Shown here: positions 54,259-64,000 of the stretch, in pieces
How positions within the stretch are numbered: position 1 is the first letter of the stretch
Layout of the letters: each line of letters begins with the position of its first letter
Source of the DNA: Marsupella aquatica
Lineage: Eukaryota; Marchantiophyta
Reading direction: 5' to 3'
Length of the DNA stretch: 64,000 nt
NCBI GenBank assembly: GCA_973895155.1
Contig: OZ316897.1
Location: 16,740,001 to 16,804,000 of the forward strand
Program-made: the position numbers and the translations under genes
Notes under the pieces: model-generated
What the model saw: the letters and a program-made list of their open reading frames with translations, nothing else
Databases searched by the model: none
Told to the model about the DNA's origin: nothing

Positions 54259-57101
54259 AGGCCCAACCACACATGTACAACGAGAGAGAGGAAAGCCTAC
54301 TTTGGTGAAAGGTACTTCAACTGAAACATTGCCAAAGAGGAGGAGCTCTAGACTATCAGAAGTTACCAAGGTGAACATGGCAGAGTCTGGTGATGATGGC
54401 TATGGTTCTCCTTCTGGGTATGACACTGAGGATTGTGACATTGGAGGGTCAGAACCAGAGAGTGAACAACAGGTAATGCTTGAACTTCATCATCCTAATA
54501 GGAAGGGATCCTTGTCCCTTTTTCAAATTATATGTTGATATGCTTACGTTGTCCATGATGTAGGTACAGAAACAAAATCATGGTCCTAAGAAGACTGGGC
54601 CTGGTGGAGGTGGGCTGGTGAGATGTTGGAAAGACCCAGACACTGGACTCTTATATGAAAGTGAGTGGATTGTACTGTTCTACTTTTCAGGTGTGTTTGG
54701 AAGTTGATATTCTACTTGGAAATGAAATTAATTGAAGTGCTTTGGTGTTGTGTGTTTGTTTAGTGGTTCCATCAGCATCTGAAGGCAGATCAGGTCAATC
54801 TGATGTACTACTACATTCCAGAGGATCTTCAGGTAATACACAATCTGCTTGTCATGCATATGCAAGTGCATTTGCTGTACTTTTCAATCATGTACATATT
54901 TTTTGATTGAATGCATGTGTGTGCATTGCAGGCGGGGCCTCTAAGATGCGCAGGGAACGAAGGCATGCTAAGAAGCAGTTTGATAATACTGCCAAACAAC
55001 GAAGGGATTGCGGAGAGTTGCCCAAACACATTAAAGTGAGTATTGTACTTTTTTTGAATGTAGATTTAGACAAATCTGATCCTCTCTGTTGTTGTGTGTA
55101 TAAAACCTGGACTCTGCATAAATTCCAGAGTTATGATCTGACATTGTCTATGAAATGCAGATTTATGACAATGATATTGATGATTCTGATGGCAACAAAC
55201 AATACTGGCTGGAGGAACTTCATGGCAATGTACTCAGAGTCTTTGATGTATCAAAGCCAAAATGGACTGATCATCCACAAGTTCATACAACCACAGTGTG
55301 GAATAACATGGCAGCTGAGTGGGAGTATGTGGGTGGGGAATTTATTAAGACCAAATTCCAGAGTCATTGTCGTGGCATATTGAAGAGAGAGCGCCATAAA
55401 ATGCATGTTTACTGGAAGAAAGTTTGCAATGAGGATCCAACCAAACCTGGGCCATCTGGTGTTGATCCAAAGAAATGGGCAGCTTTGGTATCTCATTTTA
55501 CCAGTCCAGCATTGATATCTTTGAGTAAATAGATGACTGATAAAAGAGCACGAGTGCAAGATACCTCTCACTTTGGAAGGAGGGCATGCTGCAGCAGCAA
55601 AGAGAATGGTAAATTGTGGCCTGTATCATTTTCACTATCAATTCTGTCTTGTTTGTGAATCTTGATGAAAACAGACTCTGTGATTCTCATTCATTGTGTG
55701 TTTGAACAGAAGCAGAAGAGAGGATCAAGCCCAGGTATATCTGACCTGAAAGAAAACCATGGTAGTCAGGGTTCATTGCCAAAGGTGACAATGAGCCCAT
55801 CATTGGCAAGTGCAGAAGGTCAGACTGGTAGTTTTGTGGGAGCAAAGGTGAGCCCATCATTGGCAAGTGGGGAGGGTAAAAGTGCTAGCTTACTGGGGCA
55901 AGGAAACAGACATGGATCAGCTGTGAGTATACTCATACCAATTTGATTTGTACATCATTCTCCATTTGACAGAGTGTTGTGTCGTTTGTAAGTTTGACAG
56001 TGAGAATGTTGTGTTGGTTTGTGGTTCATTTACAGACCCCACATTCAAAAGAAGAGATCACTGCCATTGGGGCTGTGAAATTGGATGTTGATGAGTTGAA
56101 AGGCACTGTGAGAGAGTTGACAAACATGATGACTACGTGGATGGCACATCACACCAGTAATGCACAAGTTCCAACAGTTGTACCTAGTCACAGTAAGTTG
56201 ACTACAACTACCAAACAAGGTAGTAGAAAGTGATCTCTTACTTTTTCAGGTGATAATGAAGGTAAAATTCTCTATCATGTATACACTGTCCATTCAATGT
56301 AATTATTGTGATGTGTATATGTCATTTCATGCTTATAATGTTCTTGCATGTTTTTAGTGTGATTATATGTTGTTGGTGTATACATGTTTGTTTATGCATT
56401 TCTTTTGTGTGTGTTTTATGACAGCATCTTTAGGGGAGCCTCCTGTGTCGCAGGGAAGACCAACTGACACAGCTAACAGTACTCTGAAGCAAACTGAATT
56501 GGAAGTGAACCTTTTGCCATCTAAGTTGCCCAAAGAAGCCATTTCAGATGCCTTTCAGTTGCCAGAGGATAAGTCAAATCCGTTGACACCAGATGTAACC
56601 CTAGAATCATCTGAGTTGCCAAAAGAAACTCCTGTTCCAAGTGAGCAGGATGACACTCCATCAACTAGAAAGGGAAAGAAGAAAAGGAAGAAAGGATCCT
56701 CAGCAAATGCATCACCTGCACAGAAGAAACCAATGCAGTCTCCTAACCCCATTGCAAAGGTAAATGTGTGTTTGATTTGAGTGTTCTTCTATCTTTCAAT
56801 TTTTGTTTATTGCATTTTTAACAAAATGTGTTGTTCACAGTTTGCAAGAGGAGATTTGGTGAAGATGAAGAGTGTTGTGGACAATTCCATGATAGTGGCA
56901 GAAGGTGAGGTGACAGGGCTGCCAGGAGAAGATAAGTTTCATTGTGCAGATTTTGAAAGCCCTTTCTTGTGAGTGCGTGTGATTGAAGTGTTTGTAGATG
57001 TGGCATTGCCATTTGCCAATGCAGGGGAGAACCAGTCTAAATTATCTGATGTGAAAGGGATGAATGCCCTATGGAACTCTAGATTGCTTAAGAAGCAATA
57101 G
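54259..57101 (+). pseudogene. CACTA-in TnpA-like gene (Transposase_24 type), multi-exon
   Basis: Exons inferred from AG/GT borders and homology to CACTA-out: 54259-54472, 54564-54660, 54764-54832, 54932-55035, 55161-55608, 55710-55922, 56036-56233, 56425-56760, 56841-57101. The fifth holds the DNA-binding domain (WNNMAAEWEYVGGEF, FQSHCRGILKRERHKM, KWAALV). It has TAG at 55529-55531 where CACTA-out has a Lys codon. Later exons carry SPSLAS repeats and a basic tract (KGKKKRKKGS). The last exon has RGDLVKMKSVVD and an in-frame TGA near 56971. TnpA-class proteins bind the subterminal repeats. Confidence 0.75.
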
Positions 57102-57429
57102 AAATAGCACTCTGTCAAGAAACACTAGACATGATAGAATGACACCTCTGTTTTTCTATAAACATGCAGAGTGATTGGTATGTCAGGTTGTAACAATTGA
57201 CAATCTAATATTATTGATGTCAATGTAATTTTGCTTCATAAATTTGCATTGAGTTCAATAGTTACCGTGAGACTTATGAAGGTATCTTGTATGAATGTCA
57301 ATTGGATTTGTGATATATATGGAATGTTTATTTAAGGTTTCATTCAGCAAATCTATTGAATGGCTTTGTAATGTATGATTTTTGAATGACATGGAGTTTT
57401 ATTTATCATGATCACTTAAATTTGAATTT

Positions 57430-58164
57430 CTCCAAATCATTGAATATTTCACCTAAATGACTGGCTAGAATGACTGATGTAATGGTCATTATTCACAACT
57501 ATCTTTGTGACCAATATGACTCAACTCTGGTCATTAAAGACATGGACTAAATGATTCAAAGAATGACATATACAATGACCTCTCTCATGGTCATTATAAA
57601 CAAGTCCACTATGACTCACTTTATGTCATTCAAGACATGTCATTAATGACTAATGTGTATCTTTATGTGTCTCCTCCTAATTGAACCACGTGTCTTAATG
57701 TGACTTGTTTATATCGTAGTCATTTTGGACATGTCCAAAATGACCCAAATATATTGCCAAATGGTGAATCCTCTTTGAACCATGTGTCACTATTTGATTT
57801 GTTATATAATGTACGTCATTTTGGACAAGTTCAAAATGACCAATGTTATTTGTTTTTTGATTGCCACGTGTCGTTGTGTGATTGGGTACGGGGACCGTCG
57901 ACGGTCAATGGCAATTGACCATCTATGGTGATTTGTGTCGTCATTTTGGACCGTTCAGCATTTATGACCATATCATAAAAACCGTCATTTAGGATAGTAT
58001 GAAATGACCACATGTTTTTAGCGTCATTTGTCCAAAAGGACCGTGACCAAAATGTCCGTTGTGACGCGTCTGGAAAGACAAGAACGATTGCGTCATTGTT
58101 TTGTTAAAAAGACCTGATTAATAGTCATTGTTTCCGTCATAAAATACATTGTTTTCTACTAGTG
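57430..58164. repeat. CACTA-in right subterminal array and terminus
   Basis: Dense AATGAC, GTCATT and GTCATTTTGGAC copies up to the inverted terminus CTACTAGTG at 58164. It is richer in the GTCATTTTGGACA form than the left end. Confidence 0.9.
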
Positions 58165-59670
58165 GCAGAAGTGAAGAATCCATCTAAAGTTGGACGAGGT
58201 GGCTATCGTGGGAGGGAGGCAAATCATGTGAGTGTGCTAACCCTTATGACATGATCATCTTTCAGTTTGTGCCATACATTCTCTGAGTGTGCTGATAAAT
58301 GTTTGATTGCATTATTGTGCTGATAGTTGTTCCTGCCTTTTTCAGAAGAGGCAAAGAGGTCATAGCCCAGGTCTATCAGACCTTCGACCTAATCCTTTTG
58401 ATGACAAAGCAAATGTTTTGGGTTGGAGGTCAGATGTAAGCCCATCCTTGGCAAGTACTAAGTCCATCCTTGGTACACCTGCTCACCAGCTAGGGAGGAA
58501 CTCAATCGTGAGTTTCTTTCTCTTCCTTTCCATATTGTAAGTACACCTGTCTCGGGTAATATTTTAAGAGGACACAAAGTGGCTGTATATGGCTAATTTT
58601 TTGACTCACCGTGGTTTTCCAGACACCCGTATCCAACTTTGTAGTTGAGCGAAATGATGAAGTGATTTGTGAGAAAATAACCAGTTCTATCAATACTACT
58701 TTAGCTGCTGGGTGGCAATGGTGGCTAAGACAATTGCAGAGAGCTTGGGAAATTACCAGCAACATATGAGTGTTCTGCATCAGAAGGAGACATCTCATGT
58801 AGGAGGGGTAGGTATCAATATTGAAGCTTCCCAAGAGGGGGGTGGTGGACCTGGAGCACTTGGTACGTCAAGCCTACCCACTTCCACAATTAAGGCTGCA
58901 TCGGGCACTTCAGCACCAAAGAGTTCTGCAATGAAGTTGAATTTTGTGGATCTGTCCAAAGAGGGTATGTCTGTCTAATTTGTACTCTAAGCTAGGTCAT
59001 GACCATTTGGTCTGGGTGATCAAAAATTAAGTGCTTAATTTTGTAAAATCATTGTAATGCAAATGATTTGTAAAAGCATTTCGATCATCTGCAAAATTGA
59101 ATAATATATGTCCATGTCGGTGAGGAAGGTGCGAAGCAGAAAGACCTGATGGACGATGCGGAGTATAGTCACTCTATGACTGTAAAGCAGGAGGTCTTAG
59201 ATGATCCCACAAAGGTCCTTATCTCCAGTTCACCTCAACTAACTCCTAAGACAGGCAAGGGCTGAAAACCTAAAGGAAAGGTAAGGTTTTTGTGCTGCAC
59301 TCAGCTATCTCATAGTATAGATGCAAACTTTGTGACAAGGTGCTTAGCGCATGGGCTCAGGAATTGTGTACATTCAAAGTTTTCTCAGGCCTGTGTTCTT
59401 ACAAATTAGCTCTATGTCTTGTACGTGGATGGTGGATGTTCGAGTAGAATATGCACAGTATGTAGAATTTTTTTCAGTCCAATATATATGCACACCTGAT
59501 TCTATGCTCTCGGTCTAAGTTTGTCTAACTTTTCCTTTGATCAGATGCCAAAGGTGGGAATCATGCAGGCTCTTGAAGACGGCAATGAAACAATCTCAGA
59601 ACACCCAATGCCTTCAAGACCTCTAACTACGGATGTTCTGAAGTCAGCGTTTTCACCAACTGTGTTGAAG
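58165..59670 (+). pseudogene. CACTA-out TnpA-like gene, middle exons
   Basis: It starts in the coding exon cut by CACTA-in (58165-58227, basic GRGGYRGRE), with donor GTGAGT. Then 58346-58507 (RQRGHSPGLSDLRPN and SPSLAS, matching 55710-55922), 58623-58964, about 59131-59282 (with an in-frame TGA near 59264) and 59545-59670. The homologous repeats confirm the exon order seen in CACTA-in. Confidence 0.7.
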
Positions 59671-59804
59671 GTGACAATCCTCATAGATTTCTCCTTTTCT
59701 AAATTAGTTACTATCTTTTGCATCTGTTCACTATCCTGCATTATGCATGATTCACTTAGCAGTGATTACACCCCTTGTGGAATGGCTCGATATAGGTTTA
59801 TGTA

Positions 59805-62800
59805 AGAAACTTGTCATTTTTTTGCTTTTTGAACAAGGAATAGTAAGAAAGACGTTTTAAGTGCTATCAGAGTAACTAGGTTTTAGGAACTTAAGTAGGT
59901 AGAATAGGAAAGATAGTGGAATGGAAGGTTACTGAGTTCTAAGCAAGTGACAAGGGATAAGAAAGGTCTTTATGATGGGGCATACAACGTTCCGTCCTTA
60001 TTTAGACTAGGTGACTATTCCGAGCCGGAGAAACAACCCGACACTTGAAGTCTTAGTTTTGGTTCAGATTTTTCCCATAGATGATAGGAGGTCCCTAGAG
60101 CACCCCTAAAAAGTTAGATGTCAAGTGGGGTCTCAACCTAGGGTTTCCTTGTGTTTTGGTGTGACTTAAATTAACAAAATAGCGGGTCCCGGGAAAAATA
60201 GCTGATGAGTAAATTTAGGAGTTCCAAGTTTGGAAGTGGGTTAAATATGGTCCACTCTATCCCTGGAAACTTGTGGTAGAAGCTGGGTATCTTTGGTTAC
60301 TTTTTGGGAGCATCTCAAAGGTGAGAAGAATTTTGGAAAACATAATAATTGACCCACTTTACCTAATTTTAGAAAATTGGTGGTAAGGTTTTGTTTAGAT
60401 ATTAGTAAACCAGGACATAGTCATATGTCCAGAGAATATGTATATATACTCAGAAGTCATTTTGGACTCATGTGTGATTTTTGGGGGCGGTCCAAAATGG
60501 CCTGGAAATACTGTTTTCCCAACAAAAAAATCCGAAATTTTTCTAAGTGTCAACCGCGTCGGAGGCGACCATGACTTAAGCACGAGGCCGGGGCGGCTCA
60601 AGCACGAGGTCAGGAACACCATAAGGGTCAATACATGAGATGCTTACTTCGAATTGGGATCAAGAGACAGCTACGAAATTGAATTGAGCTGCTATAGCTT
60701 CAAGCATGGGATGTTGATCAGAATTGGCTGGCTGCCTCGATGCTGCTGATTGGAATAGAGCTGCTTGCTATGGAGAAATAGGCTGCTGCTGATCAAGAGC
60801 TAGTTGGCTGGCTGTGAGCTATGGTGGGCTACGAAATTGAAGGGCTGGCGGCTGATCAGATGGACTGCTGCACAAGAATTGATTAGCGGATCAACAAGGA
60901 AGAGGGCTGCTGCTGCGAATTGAAGAGCTATGGCTGCAAAATAGGATTGCTGCTAGCTGCGAAATTGCAGAGGTGGGCAGTTGCAAAATTGAGAAGAGAG
61001 ACCTGCTTGGCTGAGTGATTGGAATAGAGCTAGTTGCTGAGAAGGAATCAAGCTATGGGTGCTGCTGCTGTGCTTTGAATCTGCTGCTGTGCTTCAAATG
61101 TGCTGTTGTGCTGCTAGCTGCGAATTGGTGGGCTATGGCTGCTGCAAAATTCTGCTGTGATTTTGAATCACTTGCAAGGCTGGATGGTTATGGAGGTGGA
61201 CTGAGAAGGGTGCTGCAAACCTGGTTGAGCTGTAGATTGACCTGCTGCCATTCGAATCCAATAGAGAATGATGTAGTTTCAGATTAAATTCAAGAGAGAG
61301 GAAAATGGCTGCGAAAATTGATGTCCTTATCAAATTCTTCATAAGAAACGTGAGTATAATGAGAGTACTCTCCCCTGGTGACACCTGGAATCTCCATAAG
61401 GGGCGTGTAAGGTAAGTGTAATCGGGTCACCGCTTACACCCGCTTTACACCAAAAACAGGCCTTGGGAGAATGGGCATAACTTTGGCTAGGGGTATCCGT
61501 TGGGGCCCAAATGTTTTTGTGTTGAGTTAGGGGAAGATAAGGCACCCCTTGGTGAAGGTGGAAACCCATAAAAAGAGTCACTCAAATATATTTTTAGCCG
61601 AGGCCACGAGGGGGTCCCAATAGCTTGCAAACCAAAGTCGGCATAGGGGAATGACTACCAGATTTAGGGGCTGACCTTTCTTGCACCCATACCACTTTAG
61701 TTAGGCTCTAGGGAAGGGTACTTACCTTTGTTCAAAGGTGTAAGGCCATCATGTTAAGAAAAGTAAGTATAGGGGGTAGTTTACTTAGGGTAGTAAAGGG
61801 GTTACAAGTAAAATAAGGCCATCTTTGACTAGGCACAACTTGAGACTCACTCACTCTTTTTGCGAGCTTTCAAGTGGGTTGGGAAGCTGGTGAGGAGGAC
61901 CATAAGTGGGAGCAGGTTTGGAGGTCAAAGGATGCAACTCATGTGTGGCATATTCCAGGGCTTGGAAGGAGTGCAAACAATAGGTTGTAGGGTGGGCTAC
62001 GAACTATAGAGTTGGACTTTGTGTGTTAGGAGGACTTGGGGGAGGAGTAGTTGGACCCCAGGTCAAGCTTGGTGTGGTGTGGAAGGAGAATAGTATATAA
62101 AGAGTAAGTTTTCATTTGTTAGGGACCGGGAGTCTCATCTCTTAAATGGAATCTCTACCTTGCCAAGGTAGGGCTAAGCTTGAGAAGGGAGAGGTGGTCC
62201 ATGCTTAGTGTGGAGAATGTGTAGTGAACTTTTGTTGTAAAGGTGATGCAATAAAAGGAGACTTGCCAATCTTCATTGTGACCATTAAGTGTGAGTGCAT
62301 TTGAAGTATATGAAGAGCAAAAGAAGAGTCCATGCTATGATGTAATCTTGGTCTAAGCTCAAAGGGGATGTGCTAGTACAAAACCAAGGCCAAGGAGGCA
62401 AGGTTAAGATAGAGCACTACTTTGAGACTTAGAAAGGATTATAGCTTGAGGGTGGAAAGTATTTTGCTTGGTGTGTGGTGTTAACAAGAAGTAAGAACAA
62501 AAGGAAGAGTCCTTAGATAGAGGAGCCTTCTCTAGAGCTCAAAGGGGATGTGTGGACCCAAACCAAGGCCAGGGGGGCAAGGTTGAGGGGTAACACTACT
62601 TTGAGGGGCTTGAGGAGACTTAAGCTTGAAGAGGAAAGTACTTTGGTTCTTGGGTGTTTGTGTGAGAATCTACTCTAAGGTGACAGCTTGGAGCGGAGAT
62701 CCCCCTTGCTGATCCTTGGAGTAGAGGAGAGGGGAAGGGTGTGAGTACAAAAGTAGTCAAGGGGACTACCTCTCTAAAAGTGAAGAGTTGAAACTACTTA

Positions 62801-63040
62801 TGTATGGAGTGATTAGACATTGTAGGCACATTTGAGAAGTTTTGTCAATCCTTTGTGACCCTGGTATGATATGGAGCAGGTATTAGGTAGTCTTTTGGGG
62901 AGAAAATCGGCTTAGGCTCCTTGACAAGTGTTTGACATCCCTTGAAATGGCGCACATCAGTATTGTTGCAAGGGGTTCATTGGCACCGCAGATTGAAAAT
63001 ATGGTCTCTAATTAAATTAGCTGTAATATATTGATTTACT
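59805..63040. mobile_element. unidentified insertion in the last TnpA intron of CACTA-out
   Basis: The intron at 59671-63048 is over 3 kb, against 80 bp in CACTA-in, so extra DNA has entered. It contains a GCTGCTG/GAATTG-rich stretch (60650-61270), a TATATAAA box at about 62092, and a diverged tandem duplication (about 62320-62500 against 62500-62680, sharing GCTCAAAGGGGATGTG and CCAAGGCCA). No ORF of note. It is likely an LTR or non-autonomous element, but I found neither ends nor a target duplication. Confidence 0.5.
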
Positions 63041-63048
63041 TGTGGCAG

Positions 63049-63309
63049 TTCAAGATTGGGGACATGGTGAAATTGAAGTCCCCAGTGGACTCTCGGGTTG
63101 TTGCTCTTGCAACAGTGTAGGGAGTCTGGGGGCAAGATTTTTACATTGGCAATGAAATTCCACCAGGACATTTGATCGTGATTGCAAATGAGGTGTTTGA
63201 ACAGGATGCACCTCTACTTGAGAAAGGGCATCCAAACTCTCAGGTCAAATTTCTGAAGGATGTGGGCGACAAACATTTCTTGTGGTACCAGAAGTTGATG
63301 AGGAAGTAG
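63049..63309 (+). pseudogene. CACTA-out TnpA-like gene, last exon
   Basis: Acceptor GTGGCAG, then FKIGDMVKLKSPVDSRVVA, aligning with FARGDLVKMKSVVDNSMIVA of CACTA-in at 56841. In-frame TAG at 63118-63120; final stop TAG 63307-63309. Confidence 0.75.
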
Positions 63310-63629
63310 CAAGGAGTTGTTTTTTGATAGAATGTAGTGACTTGAGCTCTTTGGTTCAAGCTCGAGTAGTTTTGATGCACAAGCTGAGTTGGCCAATAGA
63401 CTTGTTTTGTGATTAGTTCATCTAGGAAATACTTTACTGTGATTCTGAACAGTCGATCACCTATACATTGGGGGTGAAATGAAGTCTGCAGTCTCTATGC
63501 AGAATTTTATATTCATTCAATGGCTTTTTGTGTATATTTGCAATGTATATATCCTCTTGCAGTTGATTTCTAAGACATGTCTTTCTAGCTAGGCAATTTA
63601 TCAAGATGATTGGAAATAGGACCAATTGG

Positions 63630-64000
63630 CAGAATTGGTCCAATTATGAAATGACACAAAGGACTGCCTAAATAACTTCCATGAAGTCATAAATGACTGA
63701 GCGGAAAAGACTCAAATATTGGTAATATAAGACATCAACAAAATCACTTCAATAGTAGTCATTATAAACATGTCCTAAACAACTACAATTATCTCCACGT
63801 GTACCCTACTGGGAAGCTATCAAAGTGTCACTTGTTGGCTGCTAGAATGATATAAAGGAGACACGTGTCCACTTGTAATTTGGTTTGTGTGGCTCAGACC
63901 TTCCACGTGTCTAAATGCTATTTGATGGCTTTAGACACATGTCGTTTCCTTATTTGATGAGTCGTAACACAATTCAACTTCGATTTTGAGTTACTTAAGA
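63630..64000. repeat. start of CACTA-out right subterminal array
   Basis: AATGAC-type hexamers (GAAATGACACA, ATAAATGACTG, GTCATTATAAACATG) appear after the TnpA stop, as in CACTA-in at 57430. The CACTAG terminus is not reached in the window. Confidence 0.65.

Larger units (their letters stand above)
38670..58164 (+). mobile_element. CACTA-in: complete-ended CACTA element, 19.5 kb, TSD GCA
   Basis: Left end CACTAGAAGAAAACA, right end TGTTTTCTACTAGTG: inverted repeats with one mismatch in 15. GCA flanks both sides (38667-38669 and 58165-58167), the 3-bp duplication typical of CACTA. Subterminal AATGAC/GTCATT arrays lie inside both ends. Genes: an EDM2-like PHD protein, TnpD and TnpA. It contains R2 (39038-43081). 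In-frame stops show the copy is at present non-autonomous. Confidence 0.97.
27186..64000 (+). mobile_element. CACTA-out: decayed CACTA (En/Spm) element, 5' end missing, 3' end off-window
   Basis: It encodes a TnpD-like transposase (Transpos_assoc, tnp2, DUF4218, DUF4216 parts in order) and a TnpA-like protein (Transposase_24 type) in exons parallel to those of CACTA-in. No CACTA terminus or subterminal array is found on the left before R1. AATGAC-type repeats start near 63640, so the right end is probably a few hundred bases past the window. Frameshifts and stops show it is dead. It hosts a solo LTR (30017-34746), CACTA-in (38670-58164) and an intron insertion (59800-63040). Confidence 0.85.

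Noticed and set aside
59760-62960. A possible target duplication around the intron insert from CCCTTG-AATGGC similarity at about 59773 and 62939
   Set aside because: The matches are imperfect and no TG...CA or inverted ends line up with them.
1-64000. Prokaryotic features (CRISPR, operons, Shine-Dalgarno sites, integrons)
   Set aside because: The repeats are transposon-derived, genes have introns, and nothing resembles spacer arrays or bacterial gene clusters.

Overview
This window is almost wholly transposable-element DNA from a plant nuclear genome. The evidence is CACTA (En/Spm) transposons with GT-AG introns, a Ty3/gypsy element of the OTA (Athila/Tat-like) side of the plant gypsy tree, and an ABCG-transporter exon ending at a splice donor. 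The RT and LTR types are not close to the angiosperm families I know, so a non-seed land plant (bryophyte, lycophyte or fern) is my best guess, but I cannot name the species. I found no intact ordinary host gene, rRNA, tRNA or CRISPR.

Layout, left half. Positions 1-9548 are the 3' part of a gypsy element ('Gypsy-A'): end of gag with two zinc knuckles, protease, RT, RNase H, integrase, then a 4,684-bp 3' LTR (4865-9548). This LTR carries a 1,129-codon ORF. Two further copies of the same LTR are solo LTRs with perfect 5-bp target duplications: 15504-20165 (GGGGA) and 30017-34746 (GTATT), both inverted. Positions 9549-15503 hold decayed sequence, a 63-bp tandem repeat and a ~460-bp tandem repeat. 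Positions 20171-23490 hold a second, divergent gene ('LTR-B') with a good TATA box. Its protein shares the architecture and part of the sequence of the LTR-A protein. Positions 23491-27185 are a gag/pol-less LTR retroelement (R1) with identical 142-bp LTRs.

Layout, right half. Positions 27186-64000 are a decayed CACTA element ('CACTA-out') whose 5' end is missing and whose 3' end lies beyond the window. One Gypsy-A solo LTR sits in an intron of its TnpD gene. A second CACTA of the same family ('CACTA-in', 38670-58164, 19.5 kb, TSD GCA) sits in a coding exon of its TnpA gene. CACTA-in in turn contains R2 (39038-43081, TSD TTATC), a sister of R1 carrying an antisense piece of an ABCG transporter gene. 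CACTA-in also carries a separate gene for an EDM2-like multi-PHD protein upstream of its transposase genes.

Best candidates for something new: (1) a protein gene living wholly inside a giant LTR, so that each solo LTR is a dispersed promoter-plus-gene unit, with mainly synonymous differences between copies and a relative in LTR-B; (2) a CACTA transposon encoding a chromatin-reader-like PHD protein related to EDM2, a known regulator of transposon-associated heterochromatin.
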